The notes: a model not told the origin generated them from the letters alone. Shown: positions 50,754-59,817, counted from the stretch's first letter. The stretch: DNA of 64,000 nucleotides from Nocardioides sp. zg-DK7169 (GCF_013155365.1 NZ_JABJRA010000004.1:124001-188000); one strand, 5' to 3'. Program-made: numbers and translations.

Positions 50754-52387
50754 GCGCCCGAGACGAGGCCCTCGCGCGGCTCACGGCACCCGGCCAGCCC
50801 TTCGAGATCCGCACCGAGGACGTCCGCGGGCAGAAGCTCCAGGTCTTCGCCGGCCGCCAGCACAGCCTGGGCCGGCTGCTGCTCGACTCGGCGCGGCACG
50901 GCGACACGGAGTACCTCGTCACCGAGCGCTCCCGGATGACCTTCGCCCAGCACCTCGACGCCGTCGCGGCCCTGGCCGAGGCGCTGCGCACCGAGCACGG
51001 CGTCGGCCGCGGCGACCGGGTCGCGATCTGCGCCGCGAACTCCCCGGAGTGGATCGTCGCGTTCTGGGCCGCCCAGGCCCTCGGCGCCGTGGTGGTGGGC
51101 ATGAACTCGCTGTGGGCCGGGCCGGAGATCCACTACGGCCTCGAGCGCACCGAGCCGACCGTGCTGATCGCGGACGGCCCCCGCCGTGCGCTCGTCGGTG
51201 ATGCCGGAATGCCCGTGCTCTCCGTCGAGGAGGACGTCCCGGCGCTCCTCGAGCGGTACGCCGGAGCGTCGCTGCCTGCCGACCTCGACGCCCTGGTGGA
51301 GGAGGACGACCCCGCCGTCGTGCTGTTCACCAGTGGCACCACCGGCCGGCCCAAGGGCGCCACCCACTCGCACCGCAACGTGGTCGCGGCCGTCTGGTTC
51401 CACCTGCTCAACGACGCCGTGGCCACCGAGCTCGGCATGGCGCCGCCGCCGCGCCGCTGGCTGCTCGCGACCCCGCTGTTCCACATCGCCGCGCTGCACA
51501 ACATCGCCGTGATCCGCCTCGCGGTCGGCGACACCGCCGTCATCCACCAGGGCAAGTTCGACATCGACCGGGTGCTGCGCCTCGTCGAGGCCGAGCGGGT
51601 CACCAACTGGGGCGCCGTGCCGACCATGGCCAGCCGCCTGGTCGAGCACGCCGAGAAGCACGGCCTGGACGCGTACGACCTGTCCTCGCTGCGCACCTTC
51701 ACGGTCAACAGCGCGCCGTCCGCGCCGACGCTCAAGCAGCGGGTCCGCGAGGTGCTGCCGGTCGCCGGCCGCGCCCTCGGTACGACGTACGGGCTCACCG
51801 AGTCCTCCAGTGCCGCCACCCTGGCCAGCGCCGCCGACCTGGTCGCGGACCCCGAGACCGTGGGGCGGCCGGTGCCGACCATGGAGGTCGAGGTGCGCGA
51901 CGCCGAGAACCGCACGGTGCCCGACGGCGTCGAGGGGGAGGTCTGCCTGCGCGGCCCGCTGGTGATGACCGGCTACTGGCGAGACCCGGAGGCCACGGCA
52001 GCGGTCACGACTGCGGACGGCTTCTTCCGCACCGGGGACCTCGGCACGATGCACGACGGGCAGCTGCGCATCTCCAGCCGGCGCTCGGACCTGATCCTGC
52101 GCGGCGGCGAGAACGTCTACCCGGCCGAGGTGGAGAACGCGCTGGACGCCCACCCGGTCGTGCGCGAGAGCATCGTGCTCGGCGTCGAGCACCCCGACTG
52201 GGGCGAGGAGGTGGCGGCCGTCGTCGTCCTCGACGAGGGCGCGAGCACGACCGCCGAGGACCTGCGCGAGCACGTGCAGTCACTGATCGCGCGCTACAAG
52301 GTGCCGACCCGCTGGACGCTCACGACCGAGCCGCTGCCGCGCAACGCGACCGGCAAGGTGATGCGGCGCGAGGTGCGGGTGTCATGA
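50750..52387 (+). CDS. Fatty-acid/aryl-type acyl-CoA synthetase (AMP-forming)
   Basis: The protein has 545 residues of the ANL superfamily. It activates a carboxylic acid to acyl-CoA through an acyl-adenylate. Motifs are P-loop-like LFTSGTTGRPKGATHSHRN (A3), TYGLTESS (A5), GFFRTGDLGTMHDGQL (A7), RRSDLILRGGENVYPAEVE (A8) and the catalytic Lys in PRNATGKVMRREV. ATG 50750 overlaps the leader-ORF stop. It starts the catabolic operon, presumably loading its substrate acid onto CoA. Confidence 0.93.
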   Translation: MSARDEALARLTAPGQPFEIRTEDVRGQKLQVFAGRQHSLGRLLLDSARHGDTEYLVTERSRMTFAQHLDAVAALAEALRTEHGVGRGDRVAICAANSPEWIVAFWAAQALGAVVVGMNSLWAGPEIHYGLERTEPTVLIADGPRRALVGDAGMPVLSVEEDVPALLERYAGASLPADLDALVEEDDPAVVLFTSGTTGRPKGATHSHRNVVAAVWFHLLNDAVATELGMAPPPRRWLLATPLFHIAALHNIAVIRLAVGDTAVIHQGKFDIDRVLRLVEAERVTNWGAVPTMASRLVEHAEKHGLDAYDLSSLRTFTVNSAPSAPTLKQRVREVLPVAGRALGTTYGLTESSSAATLASAADLVADPETVGRPVPTMEVEVRDAENRTVPDGVEGEVCLRGPLVMTGYWRDPEATAAVTTADGFFRTGDLGTMHDGQLRISSRRSDLILRGGENVYPAEVENALDAHPVVRESIVLGVEHPDWGEEVAAVVVLDEGASTTAEDLREHVQSLIARYKVPTRWTLTTEPLPRNATGKVMRREVRVS

Positions 52388-53895
52388 GCCCGACCGGGCA
52401 CCGCGACGAGTGGGAGCCGCTGCTGGCCGACCTCGAGCGCCGGCGGGCCGCCGCGCGCGAGATGGGGGGCCCGGAGAAGCTGGACCGGGTACGCCGTGCC
52501 GGTCGCCTCGACGCGCGTGCCCGGGTGGCGGCCCTGCTCGACCCGGGCAGCTTCACCGAGCTCGGCACCCTCGCCGGCGACGGGTCCACCCCGGCGGACG
52601 CGTTCGTCGCCGGCTCCGGGCTGGTCGACGGCCGCCCGGTGCTGGTGGGCGTGGAGGACTTCACGGTCGCCGGCGGCTCGATCGGAACGGCCGGGGCCAC
52701 CAAGCGCGCCCGCCTCGCCGCGCTGGCCCGCCAGGAGCGGGTGCCGCTCGTCCTGGTGCTGGAGGGCGCGGGCCACCGCGCCACCAACGCCCTCGCCGTC
52801 CACCGCCCCGCGCCCAACGACCTCCAGGCCCTGGTCGAGCTGGCCGGCCTGGTCCCGACCGCGGTCGTGGTCACCGGCCCCTCCGCCGGGCACGGCGCCC
52901 TCGCGGCGCCGCTCGCGGACCACGTGGTGCTCGTCGAGGGCGACGGCTCGCTGTTCACCGCCGGCCCGCCGCTGGTGAAGGCCTCGCTCGGCGAGGTGGT
53001 GACCAAGGAGGAGCTCGGCGGCGCCGCGGTGCACGCCGAGGCCAGCGGCGTCGTGCACGAGGTGGCAGCCGACGTGCACGCCGGCCTGCGCGCGGTGCGG
53101 CGCTGGCTGTCCTACCTCCCGACGAACGCCTGGGAGCATCCGCCGACGGCCGCCGGCCCGGACACCGGTGAACGGCGCCTGGAGCGGGTGCTCGACGTGG
53201 TCCCGCCCAACCCGCGCCGTCCCTACGACATGCACCTGCTGCTCGAGGAGCTGGTCGACGACGGCTCGCTGCTCGAGGTCGGGGCCCGCCACGGCCGCTC
53301 GCTGATCACCGCGCTCGCCCGGCTCGGCGGCCGCCCGGTCGCCGTGGTCGCCAACCAGCCCGACGTGCTCGCCGGCGCCATCGACGTCGCCGCCGCGGAG
53401 AAGGGCGCCCGCTTCGTCGAGCGCGCCGCCGCCTTCCACCTCCCGCTGGTGCAGCTCGCCGACAACCCCGGCGTGCTCGCCGGGAGCGCCTCCGAGCGCG
53501 CAGGAATTCTGCGCGCGGCCGCCCGGATGTTCGCCGCCCAGCACCGCGCGGACGTCCCGAAGCTCCACGTCACCGTCCGCAAGGCCTTCGGCTTCGGCAG
53601 CTCGGTGATGGGCCAGAACGCCTTCGGCGGCCAGACCGTCTCGCTGGCCTTCCCCGGTGCGGTCCTCGGCGGCATCCCGGCCGCGGTCGGCGGCGCCACC
53701 TCCGGCGCCGACGCCGAGACCCGCGAGGCACTGCTCGCCAACGAGGCGGGCGGCCCGTGGCGCCTCGCCGCGAGCGCGACGTACGACGAGGTGATCGACC
53801 CGCGCGAGCTGCGCAACGCGCTGCTGGCCGGGCTGCGCCTGGCGCGCCCGCACCCGCGGCCCGAGCCGGTCGTGCACACGGGGTACCTCCCGTGA
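52384..53895 (+). CDS. Acyl-CoA carboxylase carboxyltransferase subunit-like protein (AccD/PccB family)
   Basis: The protein has 503 residues with two crotonase-fold halves, as in biotin-dependent carboxyltransferases. N-half segments are GGPEKLDRVRRAGRLDARAR and LVDGRPVLVGVEDFTVAGGS; C-half segments are RPYDMHLLLEELVDDGSLLE and VRKAFGFGSSVMGQNAFGG. ATG 52384 overlaps the synthetase stop (ATGA). No biotin-carboxylase subunit is encoded here, so it must borrow one from elsewhere or act as a decarboxylase or hydratase-like enzyme. The usual central GGSxG oxyanion segment is weakly conserved. Confidence 0.85.
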   Translation: MSPTGHRDEWEPLLADLERRRAAAREMGGPEKLDRVRRAGRLDARARVAALLDPGSFTELGTLAGDGSTPADAFVAGSGLVDGRPVLVGVEDFTVAGGSIGTAGATKRARLAALARQERVPLVLVLEGAGHRATNALAVHRPAPNDLQALVELAGLVPTAVVVTGPSAGHGALAAPLADHVVLVEGDGSLFTAGPPLVKASLGEVVTKEELGGAAVHAEASGVVHEVAADVHAGLRAVRRWLSYLPTNAWEHPPTAAGPDTGERRLERVLDVVPPNPRRPYDMHLLLEELVDDGSLLEVGARHGRSLITALARLGGRPVAVVANQPDVLAGAIDVAAAEKGARFVERAAAFHLPLVQLADNPGVLAGSASERAGILRAAARMFAAQHRADVPKLHVTVRKAFGFGSSVMGQNAFGGQTVSLAFPGAVLGGIPAAVGGATSGADAETREALLANEAGGPWRLAASATYDEVIDPRELRNALLAGLRLARPHPRPEPVVHTGYLP

Positions 53896-54716
53896 GCGCG
53901 GCCACCGTCCTCGTCGACGTCGCCGACGGGGTCGCCACCCTGACCCTGCACGCGCCCGAGAAGCGCAACGCCTTCGACGCCGCCACCGGCCGCGAGCTGG
54001 CCGCGGCGTACGCCCGCTGCGACGCCGACGACGAGGTCCGCGCGGTGGTGCTGACCGGCACGCCGCCCGCGTTCTGCGCCGGCGCCGACCTCAGTGGGGG
54101 AGAGGGCACCTTCGCCGGCACCGACGTGGGGTTCAGCGCCGCCGGTGTGCGGTTCCCGGCCTTCGCCGTCCGCAAGCCGGTGGTCGCCGCGGTCAACGGC
54201 CACGCGCTCGGCATCGGGTTGACCCTGGCGCTGCAGTGCGACGTGCGCTTCCTCGCCGCCGACGCCCGGTACGGCGTGGTGCAGGCGCGCCTGGGCGTGC
54301 TCGGCGACGCGTGGTCGCACTGGGTGCTGCCCCGGATGATCGGCGTCTCCCGGGCCGCGGAGGTGCTGCTCTCCGGGGCCACCTTCGACGGGCATCGCGC
54401 GCTCGAGCTGGGGCTGGGCAGCCGGGTGCTCGCCGCCGACGAGGTGCTGCCCGCCGCCCAGGAATGGGCGCGCGAGGTCGCCGTCCACACCGCCCCGCAG
54501 TCGGTCGCGGCCAGCAAGCAGCTGCTCTGGTCGTCGTTCGACCTCGACGCCGCCGAGGTGGAGCGCCTCGAGACCGCCTGGCACCGCCGACTGATGGCCC
54601 ACGACGACGTCCGCGAGGGCGGACGCGCCGTCAAGGAGCGCCGCGCTCCGCGGTGGACCGGCCGGGTCAGCGACCTGCCGCCGGCGCCCTCGCCGATGTC
54701 GCCTTCCGCGGGCTGA
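53892..54716 (+). CDS. Enoyl-CoA hydratase/isomerase family protein
   Basis: The protein has 274 residues of the crotonase superfamily. CoA/oxyanion segments are PPAFCAGADLSGGEG and VNGHALGIGLTLALQCDVRF. The catalytic Glu positions around residue 130-150 read VVQARLGVLGD, where hydratases have two Glu, so isomerase or other chemistry is possible. GTG 53892 overlaps the carboxyltransferase stop (GTGA). It is the last gene before a 215-base gap with repeats and an operator-like palindrome. Confidence 0.9.
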   Translation: MSAATVLVDVADGVATLTLHAPEKRNAFDAATGRELAAAYARCDADDEVRAVVLTGTPPAFCAGADLSGGEGTFAGTDVGFSAAGVRFPAFAVRKPVVAAVNGHALGIGLTLALQCDVRFLAADARYGVVQARLGVLGDAWSHWVLPRMIGVSRAAEVLLSGATFDGHRALELGLGSRVLAADEVLPAAQEWAREVAVHTAPQSVAASKQLLWSSFDLDAAEVERLETAWHRRLMAHDDVREGGRAVKERRAPRWTGRVSDLPPAPSPMSPSAG

Positions 54717-54747
54717 CGCCGGACCGCTCGTCCCTCTCGCCCGAGGC

Positions 54748-54811
54748 GTCTCGACAGGCTCGAGCAACGTGGCCTCGTGCGACCAGCGGGTCTCGACGAG
54801 CTCGAGCGACG
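54748..54811 (+). repeat. Two copies of a 22-bp extragenic repeat
   Basis: GTCTCGACAGGCTCGAGCAA followed by CG (54748-54769) and GTCTCGACGAGCTCGAGCGA followed by CG (54790-54811) are near-identical and start 42 bp apart. Each is itself partly palindromic (CTCGA...TCGAG). They lie in the gap after the enoyl-CoA hydratase gene. Similar GTCTCGACAnGCTCGA elements are scattered in high-GC actinobacterial genomes, so a REP-type or terminator role is likely. Confidence 0.65.
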
Positions 54812-54885
54812 CGTCCGGACCGGCGGTGGGACGGGCCGTTGACACCACCACCTCGATGTCGTTGACTGCGCATGCAGGACATATG

Positions 54886-54904
54886 CCGAACAGACATAGT
54901 TCGG
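54886..54904. promoter_or_regulatory. Candidate operator (CCGAAC-N7-GTTCGG) before the acyl-CoA dehydrogenase gene
   Basis: CCGAAC (54886-54891) and GTTCGG (54899-54904) are perfect inverted copies with a 7-base spacer. It lies 28 bases before the GTG start of the dehydrogenase and just after an AT-rich patch. AAC...GTT half-sites recall KstR/FadR-type TetR operators. No regulator gene lies within the operon seen here. Confidence 0.5.
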
Positions 54905-54931
54905 ATCAGACGGACGAAGGGTGACCCGCCG

Positions 54932-56122
54932 GTGGACTTCGAGCTCGACAGCGACCAGCGAGCGTGGCGTGAGGAGGTCCGGGCGTTCCTGCGCGAGCAC
55001 GTCACCCCGGCGCTGCGCGCCGAGCTGGCCGAGCACGACCTCGAGAAGCGCGACGGGGAGCTGATGGCCTTTCGCCGCAAGATCGGCGAGAAGGGCTGGT
55101 TCGGCCTCAACTGGCCCGTCGAGCACGGCGGCCTGGGGCTCGGCCCGGTGCACCAGCACCTGCTGGTGAGCGAGTTCGAGTACTGGGGCGTCCCCGGCCC
55201 GGACCTCACCGTCACCTCGGTCGCGCCGATGATCATGCGCCACGGCACCGAGCGCAACAAGGCGGAGTTCCTCCCGCCGATCGCGCGCGGCGAGATGGTC
55301 TGCGCCGTCGGCTACTCCGAGCCCGGGGCCGGCACCGACCTGGCCAGCCTGCGCACCCGCGCCGTCCTCGAGGGCACGATGGAGGACGGCGCGTGGGTGA
55401 TCAACGGCGCCAAGACCTGGAACAGCGGCGCGCAGCGCTCCACCCACGAGTGGCTCTGCGTGCGCACCGACCCCGACGCCCCCAAGCACCGCGGCATCTC
55501 GGTGATCATCGTCCCGATCGACCACCCCGGGGTCACCATCCGCCCGCTCACCGCCTGGTCGGGCTACCGCACCAACGAGGCCTTCTTCGACGACGTCCGG
55601 GTGCCCGCGACCAACCTGGTCGGCGAGGTCAACCAGGGGTGGCGCTACATCACCGGCGCGCTCGACCTCGAGCGCGGCGCCCTCACCAACGCCGGCGACC
55701 TGCGCCGGGCCGTCGACGACCTCCTGGAGCTCGCGCGCAGTCCCCGGCGCGACGGCTCGGTGCCGGCGCACGACCCGACGGTGCGCCACCGGCTCGCACT
55801 GCTGGACGCCGACGTCGAGGTGGCGACGCTGATGGGCTTCGAGGCCGCCTCGCTGCTCGGCGAGGGCGTCATCCCCAGCATCGAGGTGAGCGTCGAGAAG
55901 GTCTTCACCAGCGAGCTGCGCCAGCGCATCGCCGAGGTCGCGCTCGACCTGCTCGGCCCCGACGGCCTGCTCGGCCACCGCACCTCCGCCGCTCCCGACG
56001 ACGGCCGCTTCGAGCGGCTCTACCGCATCGCCCCGCTGCTGCGCTTCGGCGCCGGCACCAACGAGGTGCTGCGCGACGTCATCGCCCAGCGCGGCCACGC
56101 CATGCCGTCCTACGGACGCTGA
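54932..56122 (+). CDS. Acyl-CoA dehydrogenase (first of pair)
   Basis: The protein has 396 residues and is an FAD-dependent acyl-CoA dehydrogenase. Family segments are GLNWPVEHGGLGLGPVHQHL, VGYSEPGAGTDLASLRTRAV, INGAKTWNSGAQRSTHEWLC and the C-terminal RFGAGTNEVLRDVIAQRGHA. GTG 54932 was chosen because an upstream in-frame ATG (54872) would place the operator palindrome inside the gene. The second, more divergent dehydrogenase follows after 11 bases; the two probably form a heterotetramer like ChsE1/ChsE2. Confidence 0.92.
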   Translation: MDFELDSDQRAWREEVRAFLREHVTPALRAELAEHDLEKRDGELMAFRRKIGEKGWFGLNWPVEHGGLGLGPVHQHLLVSEFEYWGVPGPDLTVTSVAPMIMRHGTERNKAEFLPPIARGEMVCAVGYSEPGAGTDLASLRTRAVLEGTMEDGAWVINGAKTWNSGAQRSTHEWLCVRTDPDAPKHRGISVIIVPIDHPGVTIRPLTAWSGYRTNEAFFDDVRVPATNLVGEVNQGWRYITGALDLERGALTNAGDLRRAVDDLLELARSPRRDGSVPAHDPTVRHRLALLDADVEVATLMGFEAASLLGEGVIPSIEVSVEKVFTSELRQRIAEVALDLLGPDGLLGHRTSAAPDDGRFERLYRIAPLLRFGAGTNEVLRDVIAQRGHAMPSYGR

Positions 56123-56133
56123 GAGAGGATCTC

Positions 56134-57276
56134 GTGAAGCTCGTCGTCACCACCCAGGAGCGCGACCTCGCCGCCAGCCTGCGAGAGCTGCTCACCACGC
56201 ACTGCCCGCCCGAGCTGGTGCGCTCGCTGCGCGAGCCCGGCACCGACCGGGTCCCCGAGAAGCTCTGGGCCGCCCTGGTCGCCGCGGAGGTCCTCGCGCT
56301 GCCGTTCGTCGAGGAGGTGGGCGGCGCCGGCGGCACGCTCGACGACCTCGCGGTCCTCTACGCCGAGGCCGGCCGGGCGCTGTGCCCCACCGTCGTGCTC
56401 AGCACCCTCCACCTCGGCCTCGCGGTCGCGGAGCTGGGCGACGCCGAGCAGCAGGCGCGGGTGCTCGGCCCGCTGTGCCGCGGCGAGCTGCGCGGCGCCG
56501 TCTCCCTGGCCAGCCCCTACGACGCCGCCGACGTGCGACCCGCGTTGCGCGCCGAGCGGCTGGGCGACGGCAGCCTGGCCGTGAGCGGACGCCTTGACCA
56601 CGTCCTCGACGCCGACCTCGCCGACCGGGTGCTCGCCACCGCCACCCTCACGTCGTACGGCGAGCCGGACCGGCTGGTCGCGCTGCTGCTGGACCCGCGG
56701 GCCGCGGGCGCCACGCTCACCGCCCTGCCCACCAGCGACGGCGACCGGCTCCAGCAGCTGGACCTCGACCACGTGATCGTCCCCGCCGCCGACGTCCTCG
56801 CCGGTCCGGGAGGCGACGGCCTCGCCGCCGACCGGGTGCGCCGGATCTCCCTGCTGGTGCGCGCGCTGCAGTGCGTCGACATGGCCGGCGGGGCGGAGGC
56901 GGTGCTCGAGCGCACCGTCGCCCACGTCCGCGGCCGTGAGCAGTTCGGCCGGCCGATCGCGTCCTTCCAGGCCGCCCAGCACCTCGTGGCCGACATCCAC
57001 ATCGCGGTGCAGGGCGCCCGGCTGGCCGCCCGCAGTGCGGTCTTCTGGCACGGCCGCGGCCGGCCCGCGGTCCGCGAGACGGCGATCGCGGTGGTCCACG
57101 CCGCCACGGCGTACCGGCGCGCCACGCTCGACGCGCACCAGCTGCACGGCGGCATGGGCTACGTCGTCGAGACCGACCTGCACCTGTGGTCCGAGCGGGC
57201 CCGCCTGCTCGGCGCGCTGGGCGGCGGTCCCGACGTCGCCGGCCGCTGGCTCGAGGAGGAGGTCGGTCGTGGCTGA
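56134..57276 (+). CDS. Acyl-CoA dehydrogenase (second of pair)
   Basis: The protein has 380 residues and is a divergent acyl-CoA dehydrogenase. The N-terminal part is recognisable from LALPFVEEVGGAGGTLDDLA. The middle beta domain is degenerate. The C-terminal helical domain has VRGREQFGRPIASFQAAQHL and HQLHGGMGYVVETDLHLW. GTG 56134 has GAGAGGA closely upstream. Its stop overlaps the next gene by eight bases. The degenerate middle domain fits a partner subunit in a heteromeric enzyme; FAD may bind at shared interfaces. Confidence 0.9.
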   Translation: MKLVVTTQERDLAASLRELLTTHCPPELVRSLREPGTDRVPEKLWAALVAAEVLALPFVEEVGGAGGTLDDLAVLYAEAGRALCPTVVLSTLHLGLAVAELGDAEQQARVLGPLCRGELRGAVSLASPYDAADVRPALRAERLGDGSLAVSGRLDHVLDADLADRVLATATLTSYGEPDRLVALLLDPRAAGATLTALPTSDGDRLQQLDLDHVIVPAADVLAGPGGDGLAADRVRRISLLVRALQCVDMAGGAEAVLERTVAHVRGREQFGRPIASFQAAQHLVADIHIAVQGARLAARSAVFWHGRGRPAVRETAIAVVHAATAYRRATLDAHQLHGGMGYVVETDLHLWSERARLLGALGGGPDVAGRWLEEEVGRG

Positions 57277-58528
57277 GCAGGTGCTCTCCGGCGTGCGGGT
57301 GATCGACCTGTCGCGCTGGGTCGCGGGGGAGTACGCCACCAAGCTCTTCGCCGACTTCGGCGCCGACGTGGTCAAGGTCGAGAAGCCCGGCGAGGGCAGC
57401 CTGACCCGGCGCTGGGGCCCGTTCCCCGACGACAGCCCCGACCCCGAGCGCAGCGCGCTGTTCCTGCACCTCAACACCAACAAGCGCTCCGTCGCCCTCG
57501 ACCTGCACGACCCCGCCGACCGCGAGGTGCTGCTCGGGCTGGTGCGCGAGGCGCACGCGGTCGTGGAGTCCTTCCGCCCCGGCCACCTCGAGCGCCTCGG
57601 CCTGGCCCCCGACGTGCTGCGCGCGGCCAACCCGCGGCTGGTCGTCACCCGGATCAGCGCGTTCGGCCAGACCGGCCCGCGCCGCGACCACGAGGCCAGT
57701 GGCCTGGTGCTCCAGGCGGCCGGCGGTCCGATGCACGCCACCGGCCAGGCCGACCGGGAGCCGCTGCGCAAGCCCGGCCTGCTCGAGCACTACACGGTCG
57801 GGCGCAGCGCCGGGCAGGCCACGCTCGCCGCGGTGCTGGGCGCCCGGCGCACCGGCCGCGGGGCCACGATCGACGTGTCCGGCCAGGAGGTGCTGCTCGC
57901 CGGCGCCGACCGGCGCGCGTCGTACCTGCTCTCCGCGTCGTACTCCGGCATCACCGCGCCCCGCGGCGCGCGCAGCCCGCACCGGCACGGCGCCACCTTC
58001 ACCGGGCCGTTCCGCGCGGCCGACGGGTTCGTGATGGTCTACGTGACCAATCAGGCGTTCTGGAACCGCTTCGTCCACCTCGTCGGCGCCGAGGACCCCG
58101 GCTTCCGCGAGCGGTTCCTGGACCGCCAGACGGTGTCCGGGACCGACCGGGAGGAGTTCCTGGCCCACATCGCGCAGTGGATCGAGGCCCGCCCCAAGGT
58201 CGCGGTGATGGAGGCGGCCGAGGCGGCCCGCATCCCGGTGACCGCCTATCTCTCGGTCTCCGAGGTGCTCGCCCACCCGCACTTCCGCGAGCGCGGCGCG
58301 TTCGTCGCCGGGGACCACCCCCGCGCCGGGCGGCTGGAGTACGCCGGGGCGCCGTGGCGCATGGAGCGCGGCTACGCCCTGCGGGCGACGGCCCCGCTGC
58401 TGGACCAGCACGGCGCCGAGGTGCGCGCCGAGGCCGCCGCCCCCACCGGACCCACCGGACCCACCGAGCCGACCGAGCCCACCGAGCCCACCGAGCCCAC
58501 CGAGCCCACCCAGGAGGTGCTCGCATGA
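57269..58528 (+). CDS. CaiB/BaiF-family CoA-transferase (subunit lacking the catalytic Asp)
   Basis: The protein has 419 residues, class III CoA-transferase fold. N-terminal VRVIDLSRWVAGEYATKLFA with DFGADVVKVEKPGEGS and NTNKRSVALDLHDPADREVL are typical. At the place of the nucleophilic Asp it reads GLLEHYTVGRSAGQ, with no aspartate. The tail is a (PTEP)-like repeat, PTGPTGPTEPTEPTEPTEP. GTG 57269 overlaps the dehydrogenase end by eight bases with a strong GAGGAGGAGG upstream. It overlaps the next CoA-transferase (ATGA). Likely the structural subunit of a heteromer, as in BbsEF. Confidence 0.87.
   Translation: MAEQVLSGVRVIDLSRWVAGEYATKLFADFGADVVKVEKPGEGSLTRRWGPFPDDSPDPERSALFLHLNTNKRSVALDLHDPADREVLLGLVREAHAVVESFRPGHLERLGLAPDVLRAANPRLVVTRISAFGQTGPRRDHEASGLVLQAAGGPMHATGQADREPLRKPGLLEHYTVGRSAGQATLAAVLGARRTGRGATIDVSGQEVLLAGADRRASYLLSASYSGITAPRGARSPHRHGATFTGPFRAADGFVMVYVTNQAFWNRFVHLVGAEDPGFRERFLDRQTVSGTDREEFLAHIAQWIEARPKVAVMEAAEAARIPVTAYLSVSEVLAHPHFRERGAFVAGDHPRAGRLEYAGAPWRMERGYALRATAPLLDQHGAEVRAEAAAPTGPTGPTEPTEPTEPTEPTEPTQEVLA
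58442..58510 (+). repeat. 9-bp tandem repeat at the 3' end of the CoA-transferase gene
   Basis: The unit CCCACCGAG or its variants (CCCACCGGA, CCGACCGAG) occurs about seven to eight times head to tail, encoding the Pro-Thr-Glu/Gly tail. Exact copies at the end suggest slippage and length variation between strains. The reading frame is kept because the unit is a multiple of three. Confidence 0.85.
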
Positions 58529-59817
58529 GCACGCGTGAGGACCTGCCGCTGTCGGGGATCCGCGTCGTCGACCTGACCGTCGTGTGGTCCGGGCCCGGCG
58601 CGACCGCGCTGCTGGGCGACCTCGGCGCGGAGGTGATCCGCGTGGAGGGCAACGACCGGGTCAGCCGGCAGGTCTCGGCCAAGGTCACCAAGGCGTCGTT
58701 CGAGAAGACCGGCTACCACGGCGGCACCTACCCCGACAAGGATCCCGGCGCTCGCCCCTACGACCGCTCGGCGCTGTTCAACTGGCACGCGCGCAACAAG
58801 CTGTCGGCCTGCATGAACCTGGACACCCCCGAGGGCCACCGCGCGTTCCTCGACCTGGTCCGGGTCAGCGACGTGCTGGTCGAGAACAACTCCAACGGCG
58901 TGCTGGAGAAGCTCGGGATCGGCCACGAGCGGCTGCTCGAGGTGAACCCCCGCCTCGTCGTGGTGCGGATGCCGCCGCTCGGCATGACCGGGCCGATGAG
59001 CGACTACCTCGGCTACGGCCCGAACTTCAACAGCCTGGTCGGCATCGCGGCGATGGACGGCTACGAGGGCGAGGACCCCGACTCGGCCGGCGAGAACTAC
59101 CACATGGACGAGGCCGCACCGGCCGGCGTCGGGTTCGCCGTGCTGGCCGCGCTCTGGGACCGCGAGGCCACCGGCCGCGGCGGGCTGGTGGAGTTCGCCC
59201 AGGCCGAGAACGTGATGGCCGAGGTCGGCGAGCTCTTCCTCGACCACCAGCTCAACCACCGCGACCCGCCGGTGCTCGGCAACGCCGACCCGTGGGCGGT
59301 GCAGGACGTGGTCCCGGTGCTCGGCGAGGACCGCTGGGTGGCGGTCACCGTCCGCGACGACCGTGACTGGCGCGGCCTGCTCACCGTGCCCGGGCTGACC
59401 GACGACCCCCGCCTGCCGGGCCCGGAGGCCGACGGCGCCGTGCGCCGCGACCGCAGCGCCGACATCCGCGCGGCCATCGCCGCGTGGTGCGCCGGACGCG
59501 AGGCCGAGGACGTCGTGGAGACCCTCCAGCGCGCCGGCGTACCGGCGGCGGAGGTGGTGAGCGAGCCGCAGCTGCTCACCGATGCCCACCTCGAGGAGCG
59601 CGGCTGGTGGCGCGAGCGCAGCCACCCCGCGGTCGGCACCCACCGCTACCCGGGGCACCCGTGGCGCAGCGACGACCTGGACCTCGCGTTCGGTCGCCCC
59701 GTCCCGGGCTTCGGCGAGGACAACGAGCACGTGTACCTGAGCGTCCTGGGCTGGTCCCGGGAGGAGTACGACGACCTGGTCGCCCGCGGTCTGGTCACCG
59801 ACCACCAGCTGGCCTGA
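58525..59817 (+). CDS. CaiB/BaiF-family CoA-transferase (subunit with catalytic Asp)
   Basis: The protein has 430 residues. The N-terminal IRVVDLTVVWSGPGATALLG and LGAEVIRVEGNDRVSR are class III hallmarks. The nucleophilic aspartate is present in NYHMDEAAPAGVGFAVLAAL (Asp about 193), followed by GRGGLVEFAQAENVMAEVGE. ATG 58525 has GGAGG seven bases upstream and overlaps the preceding gene. It probably forms the active half of a heteromeric CoA-transferase that moves CoA onto the pathway acid. Confidence 0.92.
   Translation: MSTREDLPLSGIRVVDLTVVWSGPGATALLGDLGAEVIRVEGNDRVSRQVSAKVTKASFEKTGYHGGTYPDKDPGARPYDRSALFNWHARNKLSACMNLDTPEGHRAFLDLVRVSDVLVENNSNGVLEKLGIGHERLLEVNPRLVVVRMPPLGMTGPMSDYLGYGPNFNSLVGIAAMDGYEGEDPDSAGENYHMDEAAPAGVGFAVLAALWDREATGRGGLVEFAQAENVMAEVGELFLDHQLNHRDPPVLGNADPWAVQDVVPVLGEDRWVAVTVRDDRDWRGLLTVPGLTDDPRLPGPEADGAVRRDRSADIRAAIAAWCAGREAEDVVETLQRAGVPAAEVVSEPQLLTDAHLEERGWWRERSHPAVGTHRYPGHPWRSDDLDLAFGRPVPGFGEDNEHVYLSVLGWSREEYDDLVARGLVTDHQLA

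Noticed and set aside
58442..58510. CRISPR or extragenic repeat
   Set aside because: The 9-bp units lie in frame inside a coding region and have no spacers.
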